DNA of 64,000 bases. It comes from Ga0074130 sp035492055. Its GTDB lineage: Bacteria; Pseudomonadota; Gammaproteobacteria; Burkholderiales; Rhodocyclaceae. Where the stretch lies: positions 21,922 to 85,921 of the forward strand of contig DATJJR010000008.1 in the NCBI GenBank assembly GCA_035492055.1, read 5' to 3'. This document shows, in pieces, positions 51,324 through 61,348 of the stretch. Under the pieces are notes generated by a model that did no database searches, was not told where the DNA came from, and saw nothing but the letters and a program-made list of their open reading frames with translations. The translations under genes and the position numbers were made by a program. Within the stretch, counting starts at the first letter, position 1, and each line of letters starts with the position of its first letter.

Positions 51324-52939
51324 CAATGTTTGCCTTCTTCGATGACCGGTGGTGTCTCGAAGGTGTGATACGGCGCCGGCGATGGCACCGTCCATTCCAA
51401 ACCTTGCGCGCCATCCCACACCTTTGCATCGACCTTCTTGCCACTCTTGAGTGCTTTCAGCACGACATAGAGGAAGAGCAATTGCGAGATGCCAAGACCA
51501 AACGCACCAATGGAAGAAATTTTGTTGAACTCGGCAAACTGCAAGGCGTAATCCGGTACACGCCGCGGCATTCCGGCAAGGCCGAGGAAATGCTGCACGA
51601 AGAAGGTCATGTTGAAGAAAAACAAGGTCAGCCAGAAATGCCACTTGCCGAGCGTCTCGTCATACATGTGCCCGGTCCATTTCGGCAGCCAGTAATAAGC
51701 GCCGGCATAAGCCGAGAACACCGCACCGGCGACCATGACATAGTGGAAGTGAGCGATGACGTAATAGGTTTCCTGCAGCATCACGTCAACCGCCGTCAGC
51801 GACAGGACAAGTCCGGAAAACCCGCCCAGCGTGAACAGGAACAGGAAGCCAAGCGCGAACAACATCGGCGTCTCGAACGATAGCGATCCCTTCCACATCG
51901 TCGCCACCCAGTTGAAGACCTTCACACCGGTCGGCACGGCGATGATCATCGTCGCGTACATGAAGTAAAGCTGGCCATTCAATGGAATGCCGGTCACATA
52001 CATGTGATGTGCCCAGACGAAGAACGAGGTGATCGCGATGGCGGCAATGGCGTACACCATCGAGGCATAACCGAAAATCGGCTTGCGCGAGAAAGTCGGG
52101 ATCACCTGCGATATCACGCCAAACGCAGGCAACGCAATGATGTACACCTCGGGATGACCGAAGAACCAGAAGATGTGCTGGAACAGTACCGGGTCACCGC
52201 CGCCAGCGGCATTGAAGAACGTCGTGCCGAAATGGCGATCCGTCAGCAACATCGTCACTGCACCCGCCAGTACCGGCATGGCGGCGATCAGCAAGAAAGC
52301 AGTGATGAGCCACGTCCAGCAGAACATCGGCATCTTCATCAACGTCATGCCGGGCGCCCGCATGTTGAGGATGGTGGTGATGATGTTGATGCCGCCCATG
52401 ATCGATGACATGCCGAGCAAGTGGATGCCGAAGATGGCGAGGTCCATGCCCATGCCCATCTGGATCGAGAGCGGCGGATACAGCGTCCAGCCGGTACCCG
52501 GCGCACCGCCAGGAACAAACATGGAAAGAATCAGCAAACCGCTTGCTACCGGCAACAACCAGAAACTCCAGTTGTTCATGCGTGCGAAAGCCATGTCGGA
52601 TGCGCCGATCATCAGCGGAATCATCCAGTTCGAGAACCCGACGAAGGCCGGCATGATGGCGCCGAACACCATGATCAGCGCGTGCAAGGTGATCAACTCG
52701 TTGAAGAACTCAGGCGAAACAATCTGCAGGCCGGGCTCGAACAATTCGGCGCGGATCACCATCGCCATCGCACCGCCGACAAGGAACATGATGAAGCTGA
52801 ACCACAGATACATCGAACCGATGTCCTTGTGATTCGTTGTCGTGATCCAGCGCATGATGCCGGACGGCGGCCCATGATGCTCATGCGCTTCGTGTCCCGT
52901 GTGATCGGCTTGCCCGCCCATGGCGATGTCCTGTGACAT
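51323..52939 (-). CDS. ctaD: Cytochrome c oxidase subunit I, A1-type
   Basis: 538 residues from the ATG at 52939. Twelve helices. FWFFGHPEVYIIALP carries the CuB histidine, the cross-linked tyrosine and the D-channel glutamate; VWAHHMYVTG gives the other two CuB ligands; VIAHFHYVMV binds both hemes. A His-rich N-terminal cytoplasmic stretch (TGHEAHEHHGPP) precedes helix 1. It lies 22 bases past coxB. Confidence 0.98.
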   Translation of the reverse strand: MSQDIAMGGQADHTGHEAHEHHGPPSGIMRWITTTNHKDIGSMYLWFSFIMFLVGGAMAMVIRAELFEPGLQIVSPEFFNELITLHALIMVFGAIMPAFVGFSNWMIPLMIGASDMAFARMNNWSFWLLPVASGLLILSMFVPGGAPGTGWTLYPPLSIQMGMGMDLAIFGIHLLGMSSIMGGINIITTILNMRAPGMTLMKMPMFCWTWLITAFLLIAAMPVLAGAVTMLLTDRHFGTTFFNAAGGGDPVLFQHIFWFFGHPEVYIIALPAFGVISQVIPTFSRKPIFGYASMVYAIAAIAITSFFVWAHHMYVTGIPLNGQLYFMYATMIIAVPTGVKVFNWVATMWKGSLSFETPMLFALGFLFLFTLGGFSGLVLSLTAVDVMLQETYYVIAHFHYVMVAGAVFSAYAGAYYWLPKWTGHMYDETLGKWHFWLTLFFFNMTFFVQHFLGLAGMPRRVPDYALQFAEFNKISSIGAFGLGISQLLFLYVVLKALKSGKKVDAKVWDGAQGLEWTVPSPAPYHTFETPPVIEEGKH

Positions 52940-52961
52940 TCCTGTTCTCCTCGTTTCCGCT

Positions 52962-54095
52962 TTACTTGCGCGCAGCCGCAATATCGGCCGGCTGGATCAC
53001 GTCGCCCGTCTTGTTGCCCCACGAATTACGCTCGTAGGTAATGACAGTGGCAATGTCGGTATCAGACAGTTGAGGTCCGAAAGCCGCCATCGGCGTCCCG
53101 GGGCGGCCATGCAATACGGTGTCGATGTGTTTTGCCTTGGCGGAAGCCGAAGCAACACCGGCGATCTTCGAGCCATCAAGCGCGGGGAAAGTACCGGGCA
53201 CGCCCTTGCCATTCGCCTGATGGCAGACAGCGCAGTTGGCGTTATAGACCTTCTCGCCACGCGCCACGGCCTCGTCCATTGACCACACCTTGTTCGGGTC
53301 GTCACCGGCAGCAGCTTTCTTCTTCTGCGCTTCCACCCATGTCGTGTAGTCCGCGGCTGAAACCACATTCACCACAATGGGCATGTAACCGTGGCCCTTG
53401 CCGCACAGTTCGGAACATTGCCCGATGTAAGTCCCTTCCTGATCGGCACGAAACCATGTGTCGCGAATGAAGCCCGGAATCGCATCCTGCTTCACTGCAA
53501 AAGCTGGCACTGCCCATGAATGAATCACGTCGTTGGCCGTCGTGAGAATGCGTACCTTGGTGTTGACCGGTACTACCAGCGGATTGTCGACCGTCTCCAT
53601 ATAGGTGGCTGGCTTCTCGGCCTTGCCATCAATCTGGTCCGGCGTGGTTGTCTGAACCGAGAGGAACTTGATGCCTTCGCCCTCGCCCTTGAGGTAGTCG
53701 TAGCCCCATTTCCACTGGTAGCCGGTCGCCTTGATCGTGAGTTGCGCCTCGCTCGTATCCTTCATTTCGACGAGCGTTCGTGTCGCCGGGATGGCCATGA
53801 GGACAAGAATGATCGTCGGCACGATGGTCCAGGCGATTTCAACGCCCAGATGCTCATGAAAATCGGCCGGGGCATGGTCCTTGGATTTGCGGTGATGCAG
53901 CAGGGAATAAATCAGAACGCCAAAGACGAGAATGAATATCCCGAGGCATATCAACGAAATGTCGTTGTGCAGTGTGTAGGCCCGGCGCCCGGCTTCGGTC
54001 ACTGGCACATGCATATTGAACTGATAATCCGCCCATGCATTGCTGAACGGAAACAATGGCGCCACCAAGGCGGACACAACGGCCAATCGCTTCAT
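52962..54095 (-). CDS. ctaC: Cytochrome c oxidase subunit II with fused cytochrome c domain (caa3 type)
   Basis: 377 residues from the ATG at 54095, with a signal peptide to about 22. Two helices, then the CuA domain with CSELCGKGHGYM (about 227-238), then a C-terminal class I cytochrome c with CAVCH near 286 and the axial methionine probably in GTPMAAFG. The fused cytochrome makes this a caa3-type oxidase that can accept electrons without a separate final carrier. First gene of the cox operon. Confidence 0.97.
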   Translation of the reverse strand: MKRLAVVSALVAPLFPFSNAWADYQFNMHVPVTEAGRRAYTLHNDISLICLGIFILVFGVLIYSLLHHRKSKDHAPADFHEHLGVEIAWTIVPTIILVLMAIPATRTLVEMKDTSEAQLTIKATGYQWKWGYDYLKGEGEGIKFLSVQTTTPDQIDGKAEKPATYMETVDNPLVVPVNTKVRILTTANDVIHSWAVPAFAVKQDAIPGFIRDTWFRADQEGTYIGQCSELCGKGHGYMPIVVNVVSAADYTTWVEAQKKKAAAGDDPNKVWSMDEAVARGEKVYNANCAVCHQANGKGVPGTFPALDGSKIAGVASASAKAKHIDTVLHGRPGTPMAAFGPQLSDTDIATVITYERNSWGNKTGDVIQPADIAAARK

Positions 54096-54334
54096 GCTGA
54101 CTCTCACCCCAGTCCTCCCCTTGAGACTCCATGAGACCAAGTGGTATCGCATGCATGCCAACGGCGACGATGCTTCATCTGAACGCCTGCTGCCACACGC
54201 GCCACACGAACAAATTTAATCAGTTCATCAAATTTACGAATCCACGGCGATTATACATACAACCCTCACCGCACACGTTTTTTACATTTGGATCGCGGCG
54301 ATTGTGCATGCAAGCGTCATAGAGAATGGTTGTG
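54096..54334 (-). promoter_or_regulatory. Leader and probable promoter of the cox operon
   Basis: 239 bases without a gene. On the minus strand a consensus TATAAT (54255-54250) follows TGTATG. The -35 region is poor, so an activator or extended -10 is likely. This would give a leader of about 150 bases. The 3' part holds no clear hairpin. Confidence 0.45.
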
Positions 54335-55687
54335 TCAGGCATTCAATGCAGCAAGCAGCTTGTTGTGTACGCCACCAAAACCGCCGTTGCTCATCACCAA
54401 CACGTGGTCGCCGGCGCGCGCAGTCGAGGTCACTGCAGCAACCAACGCATCAAGGTCAACAAAGGTGCTGGCGCACTTGCCTAACGGCGCCAATGCTTCA
54501 TTCACATTCCAGTCCAGGCCATTGGCATAACAGAACGTTGATGCCGCACCCTCAAGGCTGCCGGGCAGTTGCGCCTTCATTGTGCCCAGCTTCATGGTGT
54601 TGGAACGCGGCTCAAGTACGGCGAGAATGCGCTCATCGGGGCCGATACGGCTGCGCAGGCCGGCGATGGTTGCGGCAATCGCGGTCGGGTGATGGGCAAA
54701 ATCGTCGTAAACCGTAATGCCGCGTACAGATCCGCGTACTTCGAGGCGGCGCTTGACGCCCTTGAATTGCGCAATTGCAGCCAAGCCCTGTTCAATTGGC
54801 ACACCAACATGGCGCGCTGCCAGAATTGCAGCCACGGCATTCGATTGGTTATGCGCACCGGCCAATTCAAGCCGCGTGCGGCCAACAATATTGCCGGCGG
54901 AATCTGCCACCGCAAAGTGCCCGTCCGCTTGCGCTTCAACCGCGCGCCAGCCATCGGCGCTATTGAACCGCTCCAATCCACTCCACAAACCCCGTGCCAG
55001 CACGCGCGCCAGCGCCGGCTCCGCACCATTGGCGACAACCAGCCCTTGGCGCGGCATGATGCGCACCAAATGATGAAATTGCGTCTCGATGGCGGCAAGA
55101 TCAGGGAATATGTCTGCGTGATCGTATTCGAGATTATTGAGAATCGCGGTACGCGGCCGGTAGTGGACAAATTTCGAGCGTTTGTCGCAAAAAGCTGTGT
55201 CGTACTCGTCAGCTTCGATGACGAAGAAGGGTAGATCGGTCAATCTTGCCGACACGCCGAAGTCTTGCGCCACACCGCCGATCAGGAAGCCCGGTTTCAA
55301 ACCGGCATATTCCAGAATCCACGCCAACATCGAAGTCGTCGTCGTCTTGCCGTGCGTCCCGGCCACTGCCAATACCCATTTGTCACGCAATACATTGTCG
55401 GCCAACCATTGCGGCCCGGAGACGTAAGGCAGATTGCGGTCGAGAATTTCCTCCAACAGCGGATTACCGCGCGAAATGGCATTGCCGACCACATATAAAT
55501 CAGGATTGAGCGACAGCTGTTCAATGCCGTAACCCTCGATCAGCTCAATGCCTTGCTCCTGAAGCTGCGTGCTCATCGGCGGATAGACATTGGCATCGCA
55601 ACCGGTCACCCGGTGTCCGGCGGCGCGCGCCAAAAGGGCAATACCGCCCATAAAAGTACCGCAGCTTCCGAGAATATGAATGTGCAT
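54335..55687 (-). CDS. mpl: Murein peptide ligase (UDP-MurNAc:tripeptide ligase)
   Basis: 450 residues from the ATG at 55687. The Mur ligase P-loop is GTHGKTTTTSM, with IEADEYDTAF and the C-terminal DDFAHHPTAIAATIAGLR following. It attaches recycled L-Ala-D-Glu-meso-Dap to UDP-MurNAc. The opening MHIHILGSCGTFMGG is typical of Mpl rather than MurC. Confidence 0.95.
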   Translation of the reverse strand: MHIHILGSCGTFMGGIALLARAAGHRVTGCDANVYPPMSTQLQEQGIELIEGYGIEQLSLNPDLYVVGNAISRGNPLLEEILDRNLPYVSGPQWLADNVLRDKWVLAVAGTHGKTTTTSMLAWILEYAGLKPGFLIGGVAQDFGVSARLTDLPFFVIEADEYDTAFCDKRSKFVHYRPRTAILNNLEYDHADIFPDLAAIETQFHHLVRIMPRQGLVVANGAEPALARVLARGLWSGLERFNSADGWRAVEAQADGHFAVADSAGNIVGRTRLELAGAHNQSNAVAAILAARHVGVPIEQGLAAIAQFKGVKRRLEVRGSVRGITVYDDFAHHPTAIAATIAGLRSRIGPDERILAVLEPRSNTMKLGTMKAQLPGSLEGAASTFCYANGLDWNVNEALAPLGKCASTFVDLDALVAAVTSTARAGDHVLVMSNGGFGGVHNKLLAALNA

Positions 55688-55780
55688 AAGGACTTGAAGG
55701 GATGCAATAATCGAAGCGGATTTTAACCTTGCCGGGATGCGTGAATCACCCGAATAGCAGGGCTTGAAAGGACAAAGACG

Positions 55781-56389
55781 ATGCCGCGCCGCAAACCCGC
55801 CCCGCCCCCTTCCGGACGACTGCGCCAATCCATCGCCAGCCATGCGGCCCGCCTGATGGCCGAAGAAGGAATTGACGATTACGGCTTCGCCAAGCGCAAA
55901 GCAGCGCGCGCACTCGGCGCCAGTGAATCCGAAGCGCTGCCGGGAAACAACGAAGTCGAAGCTGAGTTACGCGCCTATCAGGCACTGTTTCAGGAAGAGG
56001 AGCATCCATCACGGCTGCGTGAATTGCGAACAACTGCCCTCGAAATCATGGATCTGCTCGCGCCTTATCGCCCCTACCTCACCGGCTCGGTACTGGATGG
56101 AACCGCCGGGCGGTATGCCGAAGTTGAGCTTGAACTTTTTGCCGACAGTTCAAAAGACGTCGAGATCGAGCTTTTATCGCGCGACATCAGCTACGAAAAT
56201 GTAGCCATCCGCAACAATCAACCCAATGCCCCGGAAGCCCGTTTGCGCATTGACTGGGACGACACGCCCATTCTGCTAACGATTTTCCCGATTACGGCCG
56301 AACGCCACCTCAAACGCAGCCCGCATTCAGGCCAACGCCACAACCGGGCAACGCAGAGTGCCGTGGCTGCACTTCTCACCATCCCCTGA
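55781..56389 (+). CDS. Conserved protein with nucleotidyltransferase-like core
   Basis: 202 residues. A basic, Pro-rich start is followed by a helical region (about 15-95), and then TGSVLDGTAGRYAEVELELF and SSKDVEIELLSRDI, which resemble the GS-x10-D/E strand arrangement of minimal nucleotidyltransferases. No clear catalytic Asp triad. It diverges from mpl, a common betaproteobacterial pairing, and ends 3 bases before the thioredoxin gene. Function unknown. Confidence 0.7.
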   Translation: MPRRKPAPPPSGRLRQSIASHAARLMAEEGIDDYGFAKRKAARALGASESEALPGNNEVEAELRAYQALFQEEEHPSRLRELRTTALEIMDLLAPYRPYLTGSVLDGTAGRYAEVELELFADSSKDVEIELLSRDISYENVAIRNNQPNAPEARLRIDWDDTPILLTIFPITAERHLKRSPHSGQRHNRATQSAVAALLTIP

Positions 56390-56392
56390 CGC

Positions 56393-56938
56393 ATGAAACG
56401 CTATTTGTTGATACTTATCGCAGTGATCGTCTTGATCGCTGCGGCCGCACTTGGTTTCCATTTCAGGCAAACCGGCACTGCCCCCCAAGCCATTCCTGCC
56501 GATGCCGCTCAGAAACTGCTAAGCCAATCCTTCGCCACGCTCGATGGCAAAGCCACGTCGCTCACACAATGGCAAGGCAAGGTGCTGGTCGTCAATTTCT
56601 GGGCCACCTGGTGCCCCCCTTGCCGCGAGGAAATGCCGGAGTTCTCGCAAATACAAAGCGAATCTGCGGCCAAAGGCGTTCAATTTGTCGGTATTGCCAT
56701 CGATACCCCAGATAACGTCCTTAAATTCAAACAGGTCACCCAGGTTTCTTATCCGCTGATCATTGGTAGTTACGACACATTGAAGCTCACCGGGGAGCTC
56801 GGCAACAATGCAATGGCGCTGCCGTTCACCGTCATCCTCGATCGCTCCGGCAAGATTATTCATACGAAACTAGGACGCCTGTCCCGCCCCGAGCTTGAGC
56901 AATGGTTAGCCCCGTTGGTTTCAGCTATGCAGTCTTAA
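56393..56938 (+). CDS. TlpA/ResA-family membrane-anchored thioredoxin
   Basis: 181 residues. One N-terminal helix (about 4-22), then a thioredoxin fold with FWATWCPPCREEMPE (Cys74/Cys77). It likely reduces disulfides in periplasmic apoproteins such as cytochromes c. It follows the preceding gene by 3 bases. Confidence 0.9.
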   Translation: MKRYLLILIAVIVLIAAAALGFHFRQTGTAPQAIPADAAQKLLSQSFATLDGKATSLTQWQGKVLVVNFWATWCPPCREEMPEFSQIQSESAAKGVQFVGIAIDTPDNVLKFKQVTQVSYPLIIGSYDTLKLTGELGNNAMALPFTVILDRSGKIIHTKLGRLSRPELEQWLAPLVSAMQS

Positions 56939-56978
56939 GACTGGACAAAATGTCCTGATTTGCGGCAAACTCCACGCC

Positions 56979-57494
56979 ATGACGAAGCAAACTCGCACCC
57001 AAAAGGCTGTTTCAGCCAAATCGGGCAAGACTGCAAAAGTGGTGGCAAAGGCACGTATTCTGGTTCTGCACGGCCCGAATCTGAACCTGCTCGGCCGCCG
57101 CGAACCGGACATCTATGGCGCAACCACGCTAAGCGACATCAATACCGCGCTGCAAGCGCAAGGCGCTGCTGCCGGCTTTGCTGTCGATTGCTTCCAGAGC
57201 AATCACGAGGGTGATCTCATCGACCGCGTGCATGCCGCACCGGCTGAAGACGTCGGCTTCATCATCATCAACCCGGCCGGCTATAGTCACACCAGCGTCG
57301 CCTTGCGCGATGCACTGGCCGGAGTAGATATTCCCTTCATCGAAGTACATCTCTCCAATATTCACGCACGCGAGGAATTCCGGCATCACTCGTATTTCTC
57401 GGCCATCGCCGCCGGTGTCATTTGCGGCCTGGGTGCAGACGGCTATCGTCTTGCGCTCGACAACGTGATTTCGAGACTTTCAGGCCAAGCCTGA
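56979..57494 (+). CDS. aroQ: 3-dehydroquinate dehydratase, type II
   Basis: 171 residues. ILVLHGPNLNLLGRREPDIYG is the family opening and carries the catalytic tyrosine and lid arginine; INPAGYSHTSVALRDA and EVHLSNIHARE follow. A Lys/Ala-rich extension of about 25 residues precedes the domain and is not usual for the family; an internal GTG near 57039 would remove it. It makes 3-dehydroshikimate for aromatic amino acids. Confidence 0.94.
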   Translation: MTKQTRTQKAVSAKSGKTAKVVAKARILVLHGPNLNLLGRREPDIYGATTLSDINTALQAQGAAAGFAVDCFQSNHEGDLIDRVHAAPAEDVGFIIINPAGYSHTSVALRDALAGVDIPFIEVHLSNIHAREEFRHHSYFSAIAAGVICGLGADGYRLALDNVISRLSGQA

Positions 57495-57556
57495 ACTCAC
57501 TTTCCTTTTCTCTTTAAACCCGGGCCACTGCGCCCGCTTGCTAGCACGGAGCACCC

Positions 57557-58012
57557 ATGGATCTCAGAAAGCTGAAAACCCTCATCGACCTCGTCCAGAA
57601 CTCGGGTATCTCGGAACTGGAAATCAGCGAGGGCGAAGAGAAAATTCGCATCGCCAAGAACCTGGGCACGCCGGTAGGTAGCGCTCCCGCCACTTACGTT
57701 GTCGGTACCCAAGCCCCGGTTGCCGCTGCTCCGGCGCCTGTCGCGGCCGCCGCCCCGGTCGTTGCTGCCGAGCCCGAAGGCCACGTCGTCAAGTCGCCGA
57801 TGGTCGGCACGTTCTACCGCTCCGGCAGCCCGGGTGCGCCGGCGTTTGCCGAAGTGGGCAAGAGCATCTCGGAAGGCGACACGCTTTGCATCATCGAGGC
57901 AATGAAGCTGATGAACGAAATCGAAGCCGACGCAAGCGGCGTCGTCAAAGCCATCCTCGTCGAGAATGGTCAGCCGGTCGAATACGGCCAGCCCTTGTTC
58001 ATCATCGGCTAA
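57557..58012 (+). CDS. accB: Biotin carboxyl carrier protein of acetyl-CoA carboxylase
   Basis: 151 residues. A helical N-terminal domain, an Ala/Pro linker (about 52-74) and the biotinyl domain with Lys117 in EAMKLMN. It works with AccC, encoded immediately downstream. Confidence 0.97.
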   Translation: MDLRKLKTLIDLVQNSGISELEISEGEEKIRIAKNLGTPVGSAPATYVVGTQAPVAAAPAPVAAAAPVVAAEPEGHVVKSPMVGTFYRSGSPGAPAFAEVGKSISEGDTLCIIEAMKLMNEIEADASGVVKAILVENGQPVEYGQPLFIIG

Positions 58013-58033
58013 ATGCCAGCGAAGTCTCAGCAA

Positions 58034-59401
58034 ATGTTTGAAAAAATCCTCATCGCCAACCGAGGCGAAATTGCGCTGCGCATCCAGCGTGCCTGTCGCG
58101 AACTCGGCATCAAAACCGTAGTCGTGCATTCCGAAGTGGATGCCGAGGCAAAGTACGTCAAGCTTGCCGACGAATCCGTCTGTATCGGGCCCGCCCCGTC
58201 CGGCCTGAGCTACCTGAACGTGCCGGCGATTATCTCGGCGGCCGAAGTCACCGATGCAGAAGCCATTCATCCGGGCTACGGCTTCCTTTCGGAAAACGCG
58301 GCTTTCGCCGAGCGTGTCGAATCTTCCGGCTTCGTCTTTATCGGCCCGCGCGCCGAAACCATCAACTTGATGGGCGACAAAGTCTCAGCCAAGGACGCCA
58401 TGAAGGCAGCCGGCGTGCCCTGCGTGCCCGGCTCGGACGGCGCACTGCCGGACGATCCGAAGGAAATCATCAAGATTGCACGCGCTGTCGGCTATCCGGT
58501 CATCATCAAGGCGGCCGGCGGCGGCGGCGGTCGCGGTATGCGCGTGGTGCATACCGAAGCTGCACTGCTCAACGCCGTGACAATGACGCGTACCGAAGCC
58601 GGTGCCGCCTTCAACAATCCGACCGTGTACATGGAGAAGTTTCTGGAGAACCCGCGCCACGTGGAAATCCAGATTCTCGCCGACCAGCATGGCAATGCCG
58701 TCTATCTGGGCGAACGCGATTGCTCAATGCAGCGCCGCCATCAGAAGGTCATTGAAGAAGCGCCGGCCCCCGGCATTCCCGCACGCCTGATCACGCGCGT
58801 CGGCGAAGCTTGTGCCGCTGCCTGCCGCAAGATCAAGTATCGCGGCGCCGGTACCTTCGAGTTTCTGTATGAAAACGGCGAGTTCTACTTTATCGAAATG
58901 AACACGCGTGTTCAGGTCGAACATCCGGTCACCGAACTCGTGACCGGCATCGACATCGTGCAAGCGCAGATTCGTATCGCAGCCAACGAAAAGCTCTGGT
59001 TCAAGCAGCGCGACATTGTGCTCAAGGGTCATGCCGTCGAGTGCCGCATCAATGCAGAAGATCCGTTCAAGTTCATTCCGTCGCCCGGCAAGATCATCGG
59101 TTATCACGCGCCCGGCGGCCCTGGTATTCGCGTCGATTCGCACGTTTACGCCGGTTACACCGTGCCGCCGAATTACGACTCGATGATCGGCAAGGTCATT
59201 GCCTACGGCGACACGCGCGAGCAGGCGATCCGCCGCATGCGCATCGCCCTGTCGGAAATGGTGGTCGAAGGCATCAAGACCAACATTCCGCTGCACCAGG
59301 AACTGATGCTGGACGAGCGCTTCATGGATGGCGGTACGAGCATCCATTATCTGGAAGAGCGCCTCGCCGCGAAGGAAGCTGCAACCAAAGGCAGCAAATA
59401 A
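58034..59401 (+). CDS. accC: Biotin carboxylase of acetyl-CoA carboxylase
   Basis: 455 residues if begun at the ATG at 58034 (MFEKILIANRGEIALR), which matches the usual family start. An in-frame ATG at 58013, touching the accB stop, would add seven residues; neither has a strong ribosome site. AAGGGGGRGMR is the ATP-grasp glycine loop, and FEFLYENGEFYFIEMNTRVQ holds catalytic residues. It carboxylates biotin on AccB. Confidence 0.96.
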   Translation: MFEKILIANRGEIALRIQRACRELGIKTVVVHSEVDAEAKYVKLADESVCIGPAPSGLSYLNVPAIISAAEVTDAEAIHPGYGFLSENAAFAERVESSGFVFIGPRAETINLMGDKVSAKDAMKAAGVPCVPGSDGALPDDPKEIIKIARAVGYPVIIKAAGGGGGRGMRVVHTEAALLNAVTMTRTEAGAAFNNPTVYMEKFLENPRHVEIQILADQHGNAVYLGERDCSMQRRHQKVIEEAPAPGIPARLITRVGEACAAACRKIKYRGAGTFEFLYENGEFYFIEMNTRVQVEHPVTELVTGIDIVQAQIRIAANEKLWFKQRDIVLKGHAVECRINAEDPFKFIPSPGKIIGYHAPGGPGIRVDSHVYAGYTVPPNYDSMIGKVIAYGDTREQAIRRMRIALSEMVVEGIKTNIPLHQELMLDERFMDGGTSIHYLEERLAAKEAATKGSK

Positions 59402-59424
59402 GGCGTAGCAAAGGTAATGCGATC

Positions 59425-60327
59425 ATGTGGCTGAGCGTCTCCCTGCCGACGGATGAAGCACGCGCGAACCCGTTGTCGGAGGCGCTCATGGAACAAGGTG
59501 CACTGGCCGTCAGCATCGAAGATGCTGACGCCGGCACCGCTGCCGAAACGCCGCAATTCGGTGAACCCGGCAGTCCTGCCGCGCCCTTGTGGCAAAACAG
59601 TCGCGTGGTCGCCTTGTTCGAACCGAGCGACGATCTGCCACAGCGTATTGCCAACGCGGCGCAAATCGTCGGCGGCATTGATCTTGGCGGTATACGCATC
59701 GAGGAAGTGGCTGAACAAGATTGGGTTCGACTAACGCAATCGCAGTTCGAGCCGATTCGCATCACTGACGATTTGTGGATCGTGCCGTCCTGGCATGACG
59801 CACCGAACCCCGATGCCACCAATCTCGTCCTCGATCCCGGTCTCGCATTTGGCACGGGGTCGCATCCGACGACGTGGTTGTGTTTGCGCTGGCTAAGTGA
59901 GTCGTTGCAGCACGGCGAAACCGTGCTCGACTACGGTTGCGGCTCAGGTATTCTCGGCATCGCTGCTGCGAAGCTTGGTGCCGGCAGCGTGCTCGGCGTC
60001 GATATCGACGACAACGCATTGATCGCAGCAAAAGACAACGCGGAGACCAACCAGGTCACCATGGCCTTGCGTCATACGCGCGAACCGCTCACGGAAACCT
60101 TCGACGTCGTCGTCGCCAACATTCTCACCAACCCGCTCTGCGTGCTCGCACCGCTGCTTGCCGCACGCGTTGCACCAGGCGGTCGCATCGTGTTGTCTGG
60201 CGTGCTAGAAACCCAAGCTGAAGAAGTCATTGCCGCGTATGCATCGTTCATCGCGCTGCATGTCGGCGCAAGCCACGATGGCTGGGTACGTCTCGAAGGC
60301 ACATTGGAAGATCAGCCTACGCCATGA
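59425..60327 (+). CDS. prmA: Ribosomal protein L11 methyltransferase
   Basis: 300 residues from the ATG at 59425; the frame is open further upstream inside accC. LDPGLAFGTGSHPTTWLCL and DYGCGSGILGIAAAKLGA are the PrmA and SAM signatures, and NILTNPL is the catalytic motif. It follows accC as in E. coli and many betaproteobacteria, and its stop overlaps the next gene. Confidence 0.96.
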   Translation: MWLSVSLPTDEARANPLSEALMEQGALAVSIEDADAGTAAETPQFGEPGSPAAPLWQNSRVVALFEPSDDLPQRIANAAQIVGGIDLGGIRIEEVAEQDWVRLTQSQFEPIRITDDLWIVPSWHDAPNPDATNLVLDPGLAFGTGSHPTTWLCLRWLSESLQHGETVLDYGCGSGILGIAAAKLGAGSVLGVDIDDNALIAAKDNAETNQVTMALRHTREPLTETFDVVVANILTNPLCVLAPLLAARVAPGGRIVLSGVLETQAEEVIAAYASFIALHVGASHDGWVRLEGTLEDQPTP

Positions 60328-61286
60328 TGCTGACGCGCTGCCCAGGTTGCATCACGACATTCCGCGTCACCTCGGAACAGCTCAAGGTGCGCCAAGGGCG
60401 TGTGCGTTGCGGGCAATGCCAACAAGTATTCAATGCCATCGAGCATCTGACCGACGTCCGTGCCGATACACCAGCAGCAAAAACAATGCCGTCGGACGAC
60501 ACCGTTGTCATCGAGCTCTCGCCAGTCAGCGAAATTAAAGCAGACACATTTGAAGCGATATCAGAACCTGCCTCAGCGCTAACACCGGTAACGCCGGTAA
60601 CACCCCTCATACACATCGAAGCAAGCGACTCGGCCGAATCAGCCGAGTCGACCGAGCTCATCGAACACGTCGAACCACGCGAGCAATCCGAAGCGCCCGA
60701 AGAGCATGCAGCTACATCGCCAAGCGAACATGTACGGCACTCAGACGACACTCCGCTCCTGCAACCCTCGCCGCTGTCAGACGAATACGCACTGCCCAAA
60801 GACAGTGAAGACAAGGCGCCACGATGGCCTTGGTTCACCGCTGCACTACTGGCACTCCTAATGCTGGTCGCTCAGGGTTTGGTCGCCTTCCGCGTCGACT
60901 TGGCCGCAAAACATCCGGGCCTGCAACCACTGCTGGCAACGCTTTGCCAGGTAGCGCACTGCACAGTCGACCTGCCCAGCAACCCCGACCTCGTCAGCAT
61001 CGAGGCTTCCGATCTGCATCCCGGGCGCAAGAGCGGACTGGAGCTCACCGCAACGCTACGCAATCACGCGCCGTATGCGCAAGCCTGGCCGAATCTCGAA
61101 CTGACCTTGACCGACGCCACAGATAAACCTATCGTGCGCAAGGTACTGACGCCCACGCAATATCTGCCTGCAACACAATCCCTCGCACAAGGCTTTCCGG
61201 CAGGCAACGACGTGGCCTTGCAACTTGCGTTCGATCCCGGCACATTGCCTGCCGACGGTTACCGCCTCTACCTGTTTTACCCCTGA
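60324..61286 (+). CDS. Zinc-ribbon / DUF3426 membrane protein
   Basis: 320 residues. An N-terminal zinc ribbon (CPGC and CGQC, residues 6-33) is followed by a long acidic, low-complexity linker (about 50-165), one helix (about 173-192), and a periplasmic DUF3426 domain with HPGRKSGLELTATLRNHAPYAQ. The linker DNA has short repeats, including GACTCGGC/GCCGAGTC. Function unknown. Start ATGATG overlaps prmA. Confidence 0.88.
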   Translation: MMLTRCPGCITTFRVTSEQLKVRQGRVRCGQCQQVFNAIEHLTDVRADTPAAKTMPSDDTVVIELSPVSEIKADTFEAISEPASALTPVTPVTPLIHIEASDSAESAESTELIEHVEPREQSEAPEEHAATSPSEHVRHSDDTPLLQPSPLSDEYALPKDSEDKAPRWPWFTAALLALLMLVAQGLVAFRVDLAAKHPGLQPLLATLCQVAHCTVDLPSNPDLVSIEASDLHPGRKSGLELTATLRNHAPYAQAWPNLELTLTDATDKPIVRKVLTPTQYLPATQSLAQGFPAGNDVALQLAFDPGTLPADGYRLYLFYP

Positions 61287-61348
61287 TCTTTAATACAGAT
61301 CTTCAATACGCCGAATTACTCACCTCATTACTCAACAAGGAGACGCAT

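Noticed and set aside
60577..60649. Short direct and inverted repeats in the DUF3426 gene as a CRISPR or mobile-element trace
   Set aside because: They are in frame, encode the acidic Thr/Pro/Ser/Glu linker, and have no spacer regularity.
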